Translations under genes and position numbers: made by a program
Source of the DNA: Prauserella flavalba
GTDB taxonomy: Bacteria; Actinomycetota; Actinomycetes; Mycobacteriales; Pseudonocardiaceae
Length of the DNA: 64,000 nucleotides
Assembly (NCBI RefSeq): GCF_003202235.1
Contig: NZ_MASU01000007.1
Span: forward strand, 186,001 to 250,000
Reading direction: 5' to 3'
Notes under the pieces: model-generated
The model's database searches: none
What the model was told of the DNA's origin: nothing
What the model saw: the letters and a program-made list of their open reading frames with translations, nothing else
In this document: positions 52,537-63,672 of the stretch, in pieces
How positions within the stretch are numbered: position 1 is the stretch's first letter
Layout: every line of letters starts with the position of its first letter

Positions 52537-53910
52537 ATGACCGGAACACCCACCACCGAGGACCGCACCCGCTGGAGCGCCGTCGCCGCCGTCTCGCTCG
52601 GTGTGGTGCTCGTGGCGCTCGACATGACCGTCGTCGCCGTCGCACTGCCCGCGCTGGGTGCCGACCTGGGCGCCGGGCCCGCGCTCACCCAGTGGGTACT
52701 GCTCGCCTACTCCCTTCCACTCTTCGCGCTGAGCGTCCCGGCCGGGCGCTGGCTCGACCGCGCGGGGCCGCTGCCCGCGTTCGTGCTGGCGGTCTCCGGC
52801 TTCGGCGCGGCCAGCGTGCTCGTCGCCGCGGCCCCGACGATGGGCGTGCTGCTGCTCGGCCGCGCCGTGCAGGGCGTGTTCGGCAGCCTCGTCAACGTGG
52901 TCGCGATGCCGATCGTGGCCGCGTCGGTGCGCCCGGAGCACCGGGCACGCGCGATGAGCATCGTGCTCACACTCATCCCGCTCAGCGGCGTCGCGGGCCC
53001 CGCCCTGGGCGGCCTGCTCGCCGACACCTACGGCTGGCGCTCGGTGTTCCTGGTGAACGTGCCGATCGTGCTGGCCGCCGTGTGGGCAGGCACGCGGACG
53101 ATCCCCGCCCGCCTGCCCGGCCGCGAGGGCCTGCCGAGGCCGGATCTGCGGTTCGCCCGCGAGACCCTCGTACTCGGCCTCGCCGGAACCACCCTGTTCC
53201 TGACGCTCGACCTGCTCGGCCGCTCGGCGGGTGGCCTGCTGCCCGCCCTGCTCGGTGCCGTCACGCTCGGGGCGCTCGCCGCGTACGCCCGGCTGCCGGA
53301 GTCACGCCCCGTGCGCGCGCTGCTGACGCGGCGCACGCTGCGTCTGCCGTTCCTCGCCCTGCCGCTGGTGCTCACCGGCGTCGGCGCGCTGAACTTCCTC
53401 GTGCCCTACTTCCTGGCCGAGGTACGGCACGCCTCACCCGCCCGGATCGGCATGTTGCTGCTCGCCCTCTCCGCGGGCATGGCGGTGTGCTCCCCCATCG
53501 CCGGAGTGCTCGCCGACCGGCTCGGCAGCAGGCCCGTCGCCCTCGCCGGCACGGTCGTGGTGGTGGCGGGCACGGTCAGCCTGCTGTTCACCGACGCGGG
53601 CACGGGCACCCTCGACCTGGCGTGGCGGCTGGCGCTGGTCGGCGTCGGCAACGGCCTGTTCGCGGGCCCCAACGCGGCCACTGTGCTGGCCTGCACACCA
53701 CCCGAGCTGATGGGCACCGCAAGCGGCATCAGCGCGCTGCTGCGCACCCTCGGCTTCGCACTCGGGCCGGCGCTCGGCGCCATGCTGTGGACGAGCGGGG
53801 CGGCCGGTTTCACCGCGGGCATGACCGCGGTCGCCGCCGGTGCCGTCCTCGCCGCCACGGCCACCGCGCTGTCACTGCGGCAGCGCGGCCGGCAGGCCGT
53901 CAGCGCGTGA
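52537..53910 (+). CDS. MFS drug exporter (DHA2/EmrB-QacA family)
   Basis: 457 residues with 14 predicted membrane segments. The N-terminal helix has LVALDMTVVAVALPAL, the DHA2 motif; the first loop has AGRWLDRAG, and helix 5 has the GPALGGLLADTYGWRSVFLVNVPI motif C/D1 pair that is diagnostic of this family. It exports drugs or toxic metabolites by proton antiport. A TAGGTT or TACCTT hexamer is just upstream. Its end overlaps the convergent YcaQ-like gene by 11 bp. Confidence 0.92.
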   Translation: MTGTPTTEDRTRWSAVAAVSLGVVLVALDMTVVAVALPALGADLGAGPALTQWVLLAYSLPLFALSVPAGRWLDRAGPLPAFVLAVSGFGAASVLVAAAPTMGVLLLGRAVQGVFGSLVNVVAMPIVAASVRPEHRARAMSIVLTLIPLSGVAGPALGGLLADTYGWRSVFLVNVPIVLAAVWAGTRTIPARLPGREGLPRPDLRFARETLVLGLAGTTLFLTLDLLGRSAGGLLPALLGAVTLGALAAYARLPESRPVRALLTRRTLRLPFLALPLVLTGVGALNFLVPYFLAEVRHASPARIGMLLLALSAGMAVCSPIAGVLADRLGSRPVALAGTVVVVAGTVSLLFTDAGTGTLDLAWRLALVGVGNGLFAGPNAATVLACTPPELMGTASGISALLRTLGFALGPALGAMLWTSGAAGFTAGMTAVAAGAVLAATATALSLRQRGRQAVSA

Positions 53911-55102
53911 GCTTCCCCAGTGTCGTCGCGAGAGCACCTCGCTCCCCCACCTCGACGCCGCCGAGCCCCAGCCAGCCGGCCATCAGCGAGAGCTCGGCGG
54001 CCAGCTCGGCGGCGACCCGCGCGTGGTCGGCACCCGGCTCCGCGAACGCGCCCGGCACCCGCAGCACCCCGGCCGCCCGGTCGGCCTTGAGGTCCACACG
54101 CGCGACGAGCTCGCCGTCGAGCAGGAACGGGAACACGTAGTAGCCGTGGACGCGCTGCGGCTCGGGGACGTAGATCTCGATGCGGTACCGGAAGCCGAAC
54201 AGCCGCTCGGTGCGCGCCCGCTCCCAGATCAGCGGGTCGAACGGGCACAGCAGGGCCCGGCCGGTGACCGTCCTGGGCGCCTTCGCGGCGGCGTGCCGGT
54301 ACGCCTGCTGCCGCCACGACTCTACCCGCACCGGCTCCAGCGTGCCCTCGTCGACGAGCTCCGCGACTGCCCGCCTGCTCACCTCGGGGCCGAGCCGGTA
54401 GTAGTCCCGCAGGTCGGTCTCGGTCGCCACGCCCAGCGCCCGCGCCGACCGCTCGACGAGCTGCCGCGCGCCCTGCGCCGCGTCCACCCGGTGCGCCAGC
54501 ACGTCCGGCGGGACCACCCGCTCGGTGAGGTCGTAGAGCCGCTCGAATCCACGCCGCGTCCCCGTGGTGAGCTGGCCCATCCCGAAGAGCCATTCGCAGA
54601 TCTTCTTCACCTCGGAGCGGTCCCACCACGCGCCCGGCGCCCGGCGCGACTCGCCCGCGACCTCCTTCTCGATCGCGCCCGCGCCCACCGGGCCCAGCTC
54701 CTTGACCACGGCGAGCACGTCCTCGACCAGCGACGGCGAGCGTTCGGCGAGCCCGCGGTAGTGGCGCCACCAGCCCTGCCGCTTCGCGCCGGAGTGCAGC
54801 AGCGGCCAGTCGCCCACCGGCACCAGGCTCGCCTCGTGAGCCCAGTACTCCACGAGCAGCCTCGGCCTGCGCGCGCTGTGGGACCACGCCGCCTCGTCGA
54901 TGAGCGCCGGGTCGTACGCTCCGAGCCGCGCGAACAGCGGCGCGTAGTGGGCCCTGACCGCGACGTTAACCGAGTCGAGCTGGATCAGCTGCACACGGGA
55001 CAGCACCCGCTGGAGGTGCCGTCGCGTGGGCGGCCCCGACGGGCGCGGGTCGGCGAATCCCTGCGCGGCCAGCGCGGTGCGTCGTGCCACGGGCAAGCTC
55101 AT
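53900..55102 (-). CDS. YcaQ-like winged-helix DNA glycosylase (HTH_42)
   Basis: 400 residues. The family opens with LAAQGFADPRP, then LSRVQLIQLDSVNVAVRAHYAPLFARLG, where QLD fits the catalytic QxD/QxQ site of YcaQ, the interstrand-crosslink DNA glycosylase. SHSARRPRLLVEYWAHEASLVP, WWDRSEVKKICEWLFGMGQLT and LLCPFDPLIWERARTERLFGFRYRIEIYVPEPQRVHGYYVFPFLL are family core blocks. Some members in Streptomyces protect against their own DNA-alkylating products. The ATG at 55102 is the chosen start. Confidence 0.85.
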   Translation of the reverse strand: MSLPVARRTALAAQGFADPRPSGPPTRRHLQRVLSRVQLIQLDSVNVAVRAHYAPLFARLGAYDPALIDEAAWSHSARRPRLLVEYWAHEASLVPVGDWPLLHSGAKRQGWWRHYRGLAERSPSLVEDVLAVVKELGPVGAGAIEKEVAGESRRAPGAWWDRSEVKKICEWLFGMGQLTTGTRRGFERLYDLTERVVPPDVLAHRVDAAQGARQLVERSARALGVATETDLRDYYRLGPEVSRRAVAELVDEGTLEPVRVESWRQQAYRHAAAKAPRTVTGRALLCPFDPLIWERARTERLFGFRYRIEIYVPEPQRVHGYYVFPFLLDGELVARVDLKADRAAGVLRVPGAFAEPGADHARVAAELAAELSLMAGWLGLGGVEVGERGALATTLGKLTR

Positions 55103-55158
55103 GGTCCTCACGGTCAGCCATGCTGCCAGGACCCTCCGACACTTTCCGTGCGAGCCGC

Positions 55159-55164
55159 TAGCGT
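55159..55164 (+). promoter_or_regulatory. Leaderless -10 hexamer (TAGCGT) for the GNAT gene
   Basis: TAGCGT lies 6 nt before the ATG at 55171. Confidence 0.5.
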
Positions 55165-55170
55165 GCGCGT

Positions 55171-55731
55171 ATGAGCACCGCCGCGGTTCACCTCGCCACC
55201 GTCGCCGACGCCGCCGAGATCGCCCGCATCCAGCAGGTCACGTGGCGTGCGGCGTACGCGGAACTCCTCGGGCCCGCCGCGCTCGACACGCTCGACGCGG
55301 ACGAGCTGGCCCGGCACTGGCGGGAGGCGATCGAACATCCCGGCAGCGACGTCTACCTCGCGCTCGAGGGCGAGTTCGCGGTCGGCTTCTGCGCCGCGGG
55401 CCAGGCGCCCGAGGAGGAGATCGCCGCCGCGGACGGCACACTGCCCGCCGACGCCGCCCGCACCGGACTGATCTCCACGGTCCTCGTCGAGCCACGCTGG
55501 GGCCGCCGGGGCCACGGCGGCCGCCTGCTGGCCGCCGCGGCGGCCGGGTTGCGGGAGCGCGGAGCCGAGCGCGGCGTCACCTGGGCCGCGCAGTCCGACC
55601 CGGCGTCACTGGCGTTCTTCCGCGGCGCGGGCTGGCATCCCGACGGCACCGTCCGCACCCTCGACACCGGCGAGCGCACCGTGCGCGAGCTGCGCCTCAC
55701 CGGCTCTCTCGACCTCCGGCTGCACGACTGA
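55171..55731 (+). CDS. GNAT-family acetyltransferase
   Basis: 186 residues. VHLATVADAAEIARIQQVTWRAAYAELLG opens a standard GNAT; ISTVLVEPRWGRRGHGGRLLAAAAAGLRERGAERG holds motif A with the acetyl-CoA loop RRGHGG, followed by AQSDPASLAFFRGAGWHPDGT (motif B). Substrate unknown. Its last 126 bp overlap, on the opposite strand, the 3' end of the GtrA gene. The start is supported by a leaderless -10. Confidence 0.87.
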   Translation: MSTAAVHLATVADAAEIARIQQVTWRAAYAELLGPAALDTLDADELARHWREAIEHPGSDVYLALEGEFAVGFCAAGQAPEEEIAAADGTLPADAARTGLISTVLVEPRWGRRGHGGRLLAAAAAGLRERGAERGVTWAAQSDPASLAFFRGAGWHPDGTVRTLDTGERTVRELRLTGSLDLRLHD

Positions 55732-56217
55732 GCCACGGGGCTCGCGGAAGATCACCCAGCGCAGCACGGTGTACATGAACACGCCCTCGCAGCCGCCCGC
55801 GACCAACCTCGCGAGGTGGTAGTCGAGACCGAGGGCGGTGAGCCCGGCACCCACGCCGAGGATGAACGCGACGTAGTTGACCACCACGGCGATGGCGTAC
55901 AGCACAGCCTGGCGCCCGACAGGGGCGTGCGAGCGGAAGTTGAAGGTACGGTTGAGCACGAACGCCAGCCCGAACGCGATCGCGTAGGCCACGCTCACCG
56001 ACAGGGCGATGGGCAGGTTCAGCCCGCCGTGCAGGAGCGTGAGCAGAAGCAGGTCCACCCCGAACGTGCCGCTGTTGATCAGCGCGAAGCCGAGGAACGT
56101 CGGCGGCACGATCCGGGAGAGGCCGAAGGGCAACCGGGACGTCACCGCGGAGCAGAACACGGCGAAGCGCTGCGCGATCCGGGAGGCGAAGGGGTGCCGA
56201 GAGGAGGGCGTGGCCAC
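55606..56217 (-). CDS. GtrA-family membrane protein
   Basis: 203 residues from a GTG at 56217. Four membrane helices at about 47-160 (FALINSGTFGVDLLLLTLLHG, IALSVSVAYAIAFGLAFVLNRTFNF, AVLYAIAVVVNYVAFILGVG, LARLVAGGCEGVFMYTVLRWVIF) match GtrA, which moves lipid-linked sugars or supports cell-wall glycosylation. FVLNRTFNF is the typical GtrA motif. The final 44 residues lie antisense to the GNAT gene and look like a read-through tail. No glycosyltransferase is adjacent. Confidence 0.82.
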   Translation of the reverse strand: MATPSSRHPFASRIAQRFAVFCSAVTSRLPFGLSRIVPPTFLGFALINSGTFGVDLLLLTLLHGGLNLPIALSVSVAYAIAFGLAFVLNRTFNFRSHAPVGRQAVLYAIAVVVNYVAFILGVGAGLTALGLDYHLARLVAGGCEGVFMYTVLRWVIFREPRGSVVQPEVERAGEAQLAHGALAGVEGADGAVGMPARAAEERQ

Positions 56218-56363
56218 TGCGCTAGGTTGCCAGCCCAAGGTTTCCGGACACTGACGATCACGTGAGCGTCCGGGGCACGAACTCCTTGAAGATCAAGCAA
56301 AACTCACTCGAGCGACACACGTTCGCGCTACCGTGAACCGATCACTTTTCCTGGAGGCTCTTG

Positions 56364-56879
56364 GTGCTTGCCTGGCTGGCTGTCACGCTCGGAGTCGCTT
56401 TCGGCTCCGCCGTGGTCCCGGTCATCAGCATCGAGGTCTTCGTCATCGGGCTCATGACCAGTGAGAACGGCATCCCGTGGCTCGCGGTCGGCGCCGCCGT
56501 GGCGATCGGCCAGATCGCGGGGAAGCTGCTGTACTTCCTCGCCGCGCGCGGGTCCATCCGCCTCCCCGACGTCCTGCACCGCAGGCTCCACCGCGAACGC
56601 CCGCCATCGGCGCGCCGCTACCGCTGGCACCTGCGCACCAAGCGGCTGCGGGCGTGGCTGGAGGCGCTGCGCGAGCGCTGCCACCGTCATCCGCACTGGA
56701 TGAACGGCACCTACGGCATCAGCGCGATCATCGGTCTCCCGCCGTTCATGGCGACGAGCGTGCTCGCCGGTCTCGTGCGGATGCGGATGGCGATGTTCGT
56801 GGGCGCAGGGCTGCTCGGCCGGTTCGTCAGGTTCAGCGTGCTGGCCGCGTCACCCGCGGTGTTCGCGAACCTCATCTGA
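56364..56879 (+). CDS. Small multi-pass membrane protein (VTT/SNARE-associated-like)
   Basis: 171 residues from a GTG with GGAGG 6 nt upstream; the adjacent TTG is an alternative. Four hydrophobic stretches: AWLAVTLGVAFGSAVVPVISIEVFVIGLM, WLAVGAAVAIGQIAGKLLYFLAA, YGISAIIGLPPFMATSVLAGL and MFVGAGLLGRFVRFSVLA. A basic, His/Arg-rich loop lies between the second and third. The GLPPF and GRFVRF blocks recall YqaA/DedA-like VTT proteins. Function unknown. It ends just before dispersed repeat copy 4. Confidence 0.72.
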   Translation: MLAWLAVTLGVAFGSAVVPVISIEVFVIGLMTSENGIPWLAVGAAVAIGQIAGKLLYFLAARGSIRLPDVLHRRLHRERPPSARRYRWHLRTKRLRAWLEALRERCHRHPHWMNGTYGISAIIGLPPFMATSVLAGLVRMRMAMFVGAGLLGRFVRFSVLAASPAVFANLI

Positions 56880-56898
56880 TCGCGTGGGCCACCTTCCC

Positions 56899-56951
56899 GC
56901 AGTGAAGGCCACCTTCACTGCGTTGAACGCAGTGAAGGTGGCCTTCACTGC
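56899..56951. repeat. Dispersed inverted repeat, copy 4; bidirectional terminator
   Basis: A perfect 24-bp stem (56899-56922 with 56928-56951) and loop TTGAA. Each arm is itself nearly palindromic (GCAGTGAAGG and its inverse around CCACC), so either one long or two short hairpins can form. It lies between the convergent membrane-protein and TPR-like genes. Confidence 0.85.
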
Positions 56952-56984
56952 AACGCTGGGCAGCGGCAACGTCGGCGGGGTCGC

Positions 56985-57434
56985 CTAGGTTCGGTCGGCG
57001 GCCTCGAGTTCGATCGCCTTGCGCATGGTGGCGCGGGCGCGGCGGCGGTCGCCCGCGACGTCGTAGGCGTGGGCGAGCCGGTACCAGCGCCGCCAGTCCT
57101 CGGGCTCGGCCTCCAGTTCGGCCCGCCGCTCGTCGAACCAGGCGTCGGCCGCCTGGCGGTCGACGCGGCCCGACGGCCTCCTCGGCAGGTCCGAGACGTC
57201 GGGCAGGCCGCCCTCGGCGTCGAGCCTGCGCGCGAGCCGCTGCACCTGGTTGCCCGAGCGCCACGTGGTGACCAGCATCCACACGCCCAGCAGCGGCAGG
57301 ACAAGCACCGCCACGCCGAGCAGCACCGGCACCGTCTCCCCCGTGCGCAGCAGTGCGACCGCGCGGCCGGCGAGCAGCACGAGGTACACGGCCACCGCGA
57401 GCGTGAGCGCGATGGCGACGTTGCGGGCCCTCAC
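56985..57434 (-). CDS. TPR-like membrane protein of unknown function
   Basis: 149 residues. Two membrane helices (about 7-27 and 37-57: IALTLAVAVYLVLLAGRAVALL and [19 protein letters not shown]) are followed by a cytoplasmic part with one TPR-like helix pair (EPEDWRRWYRLAHAYDVAGDRRRARATMRKAIELEA, about 110-146). It is the positional equivalent of Rv2772c next to dapB. It may bind a partner protein in the membrane. The GTG start is 7 bp after the dapB stop on the same strand. Confidence 0.8.
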   Translation of the reverse strand: MRARNVAIALTLAVAVYLVLLAGRAVALLRTGETVPVLLGVAVLVLPLLGVWMLVTTWRSGNQVQRLARRLDAEGGLPDVSDLPRRPSGRVDRQAADAWFDERRAELEAEPEDWRRWYRLAHAYDVAGDRRRARATMRKAIELEAADRT

Positions 57435-57441
57435 CGTGCGC

Positions 57442-59564
<2,123 letters not shown>

Positions 59565-59585
59565 GAAACCTTTGCTCGCGTCGAG

Positions 59586-59627
59586 GAACGGCCCGTTTCC
59601 CGTGCTCAACCGGGAAACGGGCCGTTC
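59586..59627 (-). terminator. Terminator of pnp
   Basis: A perfect 17-bp stem (GAACGGCCCGTTTCCCG at 59586-59602 with 59611-59627) and an 8-nt loop, 30 bp past the pnp stop and 22 bp before the M16 start. It separates pnp from the protease gene on the same strand. Confidence 0.8.
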
Positions 59628-59656
59628 GTCACAGTTGTTCTGTTACCGCGCTGGCT

Positions 59657-61924
59657 TTACTTGGCGGCCGTGTCGTCGGCCTTCTCCTCGGCCTTCTCGG
59701 CCTCGGCCGGCTTGTCGCCCCCGGCCTGCTCCTCCTCGTCCTTGACGAGCACGAGGCTGATCTTGCCGCGGTTGTCGATGTCGGCGATCTCCACCCGGAG
59801 CTTGTCGCCGACGTTCACGACGTCCTCGACCTTGGCGATCCGCTTGCCGTTGCCCAGCTTGGAGATGTGCACGAGCCCGTCCTTGCCCGGCAGCAGCGAG
59901 ACGAACGCGCCGAACGCGGCCGTCTTGACGACCGTGCCGAGGAAGCGCTCGCCGACCTTCGGCAGCTGGGGGTTGGCGATCGCGTTGATCTTGTCGATCG
60001 CGGCGGTCGCGGACGGGCCGTCGGCGGCGCCGACGTAGATCGTGCCGTCGTCCTCGATGGAGATGTCGGCGCCGGTCTCCTCGGTGATCGAGTTGATCAT
60101 CTTGCCCTTCGGGCCGATGACCTCGCCGATCTTGTCGACCGGGATCTTCACGCTGGTGACGCGCGGCGCGTACGGGCTCATCTCGTCCGGCTCGGCGATC
60201 GCCTCGGCCATGACCTCGAGGATCGTCAGCCGCGCGTCCTTCGCCTGGTTGAGCGCACCGGCCAGCACGTCGGACGGGATACCGTCGAGCTTCGTGTCGA
60301 GCTGCAGGGCCGTGATGAAGTCCTTGGTGCCGGCGACCTTGAAGTCCATGTCACCGAAGGCGTCCTCGGCGCCGAGGATGTCGGTCAGCGCGACATACCG
60401 CGTCTCGCCGTCCACCTCGTCGGACACCAGGCCCATCGCGATGCCCGCGACCGGCGCCTTGAGCGGCACACCGGCGTTGAACAGGCTCATCGTGGACGCG
60501 CAGACCGAGCCCATCGACGTGGAGCCGTTGGAGCCCAGCGCCTCCGACACCTGCCGGATCGCGTACGGGAACTCGTCCCGCTTCGGCAGCACCGGCACGA
60601 GCGCACGCTCGGCGAGCATGCCGTGCCCGATCTCGCGCCGCTTCGGCGTGCCGACGCGGCCCGTCTCGCCGGTGGAGAACGGCGGGAAGTTGTAGTGGTG
60701 CAGGTAGCGCTTGGTCGTCTCGGGCGACAGCGTGTCCAGCTGCTGCTCCATGCGGAGCATGTTCAGCGTGGTGACGCCCAGGATCTGGGTCTCGCCGCGC
60801 TCGAACAGGGCCGAGCCGTGCGCCCTCGGGATCACGGCGACCTCGGCGGCCAGCTGTCGGATGTCGGTGATGCCGCGGCCGTCGATGCGCACCTTGTCGC
60901 GCAGGATGCGCTGGCGGATCAGCTTCTTGGTCAGCGCGCGGAACGCGGCACCGACCTCCTTCTCGCGGCCCTCGAAGGCCTCGCCCTCGCCGATGCCGAC
61001 CTTCTCCAGCACGGCGGCCTTGACCTCGTCGGTGGCGTTGTCGCGGTCCTGCTTGCCCGCGATGGCCAGCGCCTTGGTGAGGTCCTCGGTCGCCACGGCG
61101 GCGACGGCGTCGTAGGCGTCCTGCTGGTAGGCAGGGAACAGCGGGAAGTCGCCGGTCGGCTTGGCGGCCGCCTCGGCGAGCCGCTGCTGCGCCTCGCACA
61201 GCACGCGGATGAACGGCTTGGCCGCGGCCAGGCCCTCGCCCACGACCTGCTCGGTCGGCGCGGTGGCGCCCTCGCCGATCAGGTCGAGCGTGTTCTCGGT
61301 GCCCTCGGCCTCGACCATCATGATGGCCACGTCGTCACCGACGATCCGGCCCGCGACCACCATGTTGAAGGTGGCCTTCTCCAGCTGCGCCCAGGTCGGG
61401 AACGCGACCCACTGGCCCTCGATCAGCGCGACGCGCACGCCGCCGATCGGACCCGAGAACGGCAGGCCGCCGATCTGGGTCGACGCGGACGCGGCGTTGA
61501 TCGCGAGGACGTCGTAGGGGTCATCGGGGTGCAGGCTCTGCACCGTGATGACGATCTGGATCTCGTTGCGCAGCCCGTCCGCGAACGACGGGCGCAGCGG
61601 CCGGTCGATCAGGCGGCACGTCAGGATCGCGTCGGTGGAGGGGCGGCCCTCCCTGCGGAAGAACGCGCCGGGGATGCGGCCCGCGGCGTACATGCGCTCC
61701 TCGACGTCCACGGTCAGCGGGAAGAAGTCGAAGTGCTCCTTCGGCTGCTTCGAGGCCGTGGTGGCCGAGAGCAGCATGGTCTCGTCGTCCAAGTAGGCGA
61801 CGACCGAGCCGGCGGCCTGCTTGGCCAGCCTGCCGGTCTCGAAGCGGACCGTGCGCTTGCCGAACCGGCCGTTGTCGATCACGGCTTCCGATTCGTGCAC
61901 GGTGATGCCGCTTGCTTCTGTCAT
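59657..61924 (-). CDS. pnp: Polyribonucleotide nucleotidyltransferase (PNPase)
   Basis: 755 residues from the ATG with GAGGAG upstream. Two RNase PH units are present (first with [26 protein letters not shown]; second with [17 protein letters not shown] and the acidic site in [23 protein letters not shown]). A KH domain follows ([19 protein letters not shown]) and an S1 domain ([26 protein letters not shown]), then an acidic tail. It degrades RNA from the 3' end with phosphate. It is preceded by an Actino-pnp-type leader. Confidence 0.96.
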   Translation of the reverse strand: MTEASGITVHESEAVIDNGRFGKRTVRFETGRLAKQAAGSVVAYLDDETMLLSATTASKQPKEHFDFFPLTVDVEERMYAAGRIPGAFFRREGRPSTDAILTCRLIDRPLRPSFADGLRNEIQIVITVQSLHPDDPYDVLAINAASASTQIGGLPFSGPIGGVRVALIEGQWVAFPTWAQLEKATFNMVVAGRIVGDDVAIMMVEAEGTENTLDLIGEGATAPTEQVVGEGLAAAKPFIRVLCEAQQRLAEAAAKPTGDFPLFPAYQQDAYDAVAAVATEDLTKALAIAGKQDRDNATDEVKAAVLEKVGIGEGEAFEGREKEVGAAFRALTKKLIRQRILRDKVRIDGRGITDIRQLAAEVAVIPRAHGSALFERGETQILGVTTLNMLRMEQQLDTLSPETTKRYLHHYNFPPFSTGETGRVGTPKRREIGHGMLAERALVPVLPKRDEFPYAIRQVSEALGSNGSTSMGSVCASTMSLFNAGVPLKAPVAGIAMGLVSDEVDGETRYVALTDILGAEDAFGDMDFKVAGTKDFITALQLDTKLDGIPSDVLAGALNQAKDARLTILEVMAEAIAEPDEMSPYAPRVTSVKIPVDKIGEVIGPKGKMINSITEETGADISIEDDGTIYVGAADGPSATAAIDKINAIANPQLPKVGERFLGTVVKTAAFGAFVSLLPGKDGLVHISKLGNGKRIAKVEDVVNVGDKLRVEIADIDNRGKISLVLVKDEEEQAGGDKPAEAEKAEEKADDTAAK

Positions 61925-61949
61925 GGGTGACTTACTCCTCGTGTTACCT

Positions 61950-62100
61950 CTCGGACGGCGTCCAGCCCCCACCCGTCGGGGGCGACGCTCGAGGTACGAG
62001 GCCGGTCATCGATCGAAGCCCTCGGGATGTCCCGGGAGCCACTACCGAGGACCGGCTGGGGCGTCCTCGCGCGCGCTGCGTCCGTCCTGTAGTTCTCTTG
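61950..62100 (-). ncRNA. Actino-pnp-type RNA leader of pnp
   Basis: Between rpsO and pnp. Hairpins on the minus strand: GAGGAC/GTCCTC (62047-62068, loop 10 nt), a CTCCCGGG-type stem just 3' of it, and GCGTC..CCCCC/GGGGG..GACGC (61959-61991). The conserved-looking CTCGGTAGTGGCTCCCGGG block between the first two matches my recollection of the Actino-pnp motif, found upstream of exoribonuclease genes in actinobacteria. It probably mediates PNPase autoregulation through RNase cleavage. Confidence 0.65.
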
Positions 62101-62111
62101 CTCTTCTTGTA

Positions 62112-62148
62112 CCGAGGGGGAGCGACCCGGCGGGTCACTCCCCCTCGG
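62112..62148 (-). terminator. Terminator of rpsO
   Basis: A 17-bp stem with one mismatch (62112-62128 with 62132-62148) and a 3-nt loop GGC, 7 bp past the rpsO stop. No T-run follows; partial read-through into pnp is likely. Confidence 0.7.
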
Positions 62149-62154
62149 AGCTCG

Positions 62155-62424
62155 TCAGCGGCGGAGGCCGAGTCGCTGGATCAGCGACCGGTACCGCTCG
62201 ACGTCCACCTTCATCACGTAGTTGAGCAGCCGGCGACGACGGCCGACCAGCAGCAACAGGCCGCGACGGGAGTGGTGGTCGTGCTTGTGCACCTTGAGGT
62301 GCTCGGTGAGGCCGATGATCCGCTTGGTGAGCAGGGCCACCTGGGCCTCGGGCGATCCCGTGTCGGAGTCGTGCACGCCGTACTCGGACAGGATCTGCTT
62401 CTTCTCCTCGGTGGACAGAGCCAC
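62155..62424 (-). CDS. rpsO: 30S ribosomal protein S15
   Basis: 89 residues, the normal S15 length, when started at the GTG at 62424, which has AAGGAG 8 nt upstream; the in-frame ATG 6 bp earlier is only 2 nt from that site. Family blocks: [50 protein letters not shown]. It binds 16S rRNA early in 30S assembly. Confidence 0.97.
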   Translation of the reverse strand: MALSTEEKKQILSEYGVHDSDTGSPEAQVALLTKRIIGLTEHLKVHKHDHHSRRGLLLLVGRRRRLLNYVMKVDVERYRSLIQRLGLRR

Positions 62425-62509
62425 TCGCATTACTCCTTGGTTATGTGCCGTGTAGGTAAGGACGGTCCCGGCCGCCACGGACCGCAGCCGGACTCAACTG
62501 TCGAGGGTA

Positions 62510-63064
62510 TCAGGAGGGTTCTCCGGCGACCGGTCGGCCGAGCGGGAACCGCACGACCGTGGTGTAGGCGGGACCTCGTTCGCCGGGGTCGCTGCGCATC
62601 AGCACGGCCTCGTCCGCGATCCACTCCGGACTCCGGTACTCCGCGAGCAGCCGCGCCCACACCGCCAGAGCCGCCGGTGCGTGCCCCCTGGCCAGCGTGA
62701 GGTGACCGTGGAAGGCGTGTTCGGCCGGAACCCGCTCATCGGACCTGGCCGCCTCGGCCAGCTGGCCGAGGCCGCTCCCCCGTACCCCTATCCAGAGTAC
62801 CCCGCGGAACGTGCCCCCGGCTTCCAGCCGCAGCACCGGGGCCGCGTGGCCGGCCAGCCGTCGCCGCAGCCAGCCCGTCCTGGCCGCGATGTCGTCGCGG
62901 CCGTAGAAGCCGAGCGTGACGTGCCAGTTCTCCGGCGCAGCCCAGCGCAGCCTGCGGGAGGAGGGTCCCTCCGGGTGCCGGGCGAGCTCCGCCCGTAGCG
63001 AGGCCACGACCTCCTCCGGCGGTACCAGCGCGCTGAACAGGCGCGCGACGCCGGGCTCGCTCAC
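62510..63064 (-). CDS. thpR: RNA 2',3'-cyclic phosphodiesterase (ThpR/LigT)
   Basis: 184 residues from a GTG overlapping the upstream stop. Two HxT/S motifs of the 2H phosphoesterase fold: ENWHVTLGFYG at about 46-56 and FHGHLTLARG at about 119-128. The start (VARLFSALVPPEEV) is family-typical. It opens 2',3'-cyclic phosphates of RNA. It lies between the HTH protein and rpsO. Confidence 0.9.
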   Translation of the reverse strand: MSEPGVARLFSALVPPEEVVASLRAELARHPEGPSSRRLRWAAPENWHVTLGFYGRDDIAARTGWLRRRLAGHAAPVLRLEAGGTFRGVLWIGVRGSGLGQLAEAARSDERVPAEHAFHGHLTLARGHAPAALAVWARLLAEYRSPEWIADEAVLMRSDPGERGPAYTTVVRFPLGRPVAGEPS

Positions 63065-63540
63065 CCCGACTTGCCCGCCCTGCGTAGCAGGTCGGCGATC
63101 GCGGGGAAGTCGGCGTCGAGCAGCTCCGCGGCGTCGAGGAGGTTCTCGTCCTCGGCGACCTCGCGCAGCGCGGCGAGCACGGGCTGGTCGTCGGGAACCG
63201 CGCCCACCGGAAAGTTGTCCCTGCTCACGGTGGGCCGTGCGGTCTTAACGTCCTCGAGCGCGGCCCGGATGGCCTCCTTGCTGCCCGCCGCGACGTCGGG
63301 GGTCAGCACCTTCCGTTCCAGCATGATGAGGCGGGACAGCACCACGGGGTTGCCGATCTTCGCGCGGCGCCCGCTCATCACCTGGCTCAGCATGGGGGCG
63401 CTGATGCCCAGCACCTCCGCGAGGTAGGCCTGCGACACGTCGAAGGCGACCACCAGCCTGCGCACGCGGTCACCGAGCGGTTCCCCGTACCACTCACGCT
63501 GCAACGCGATGTTGCGCTGGACGATCTTGTGGTCCTCCAC
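63061..63540 (-). CDS. HTH DNA-binding protein
   Basis: 159 residues from a GTG. An HTH is visible at about 36-60: SQAYLAEVLGISAPMLSQVMSGRRAKIGNP, an XRE-like motif. The rest is helical (AAGSKEAIRAALEDVK, PVLAALREVAEDENLLDAAELLDADF). Related proteins in the family are annotated only as DNA-binding; no target is known. It overlaps thpR by GTGA. 132 bp without other features separate it from ribF. Confidence 0.75.
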   Translation of the reverse strand: MEDHKIVQRNIALQREWYGEPLGDRVRRLVVAFDVSQAYLAEVLGISAPMLSQVMSGRRAKIGNPVVLSRLIMLERKVLTPDVAAGSKEAIRAALEDVKTARPTVSRDNFPVGAVPDDQPVLAALREVAEDENLLDAAELLDADFPAIADLLRRAGKSG

Positions 63541-63672
63541 TGTCAGCCTGCTCCCCTCGGCACTTCTGTGCAGACCCCGTCGGCGGTTCGTGAAAGCATC
63601 TTGCCAGGCCGGGTCCGGCAGCCGGGACGGAATGGACCAGCCGTTCGCTTTTGCACCCGGCCGGGTAGCCGC

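Noticed and set aside
59565-59609. An upstream start for the M16 protease
   Set aside because: It would fall inside the right arm and loop of the pnp terminator; the ATG at 59564 has its own AAAGG.
62425-62478. An upstream start of rpsO adding 18 codons
   Set aside because: S15 is normally 89 residues, and AAGGAG is placed correctly for the GTG at 62424.
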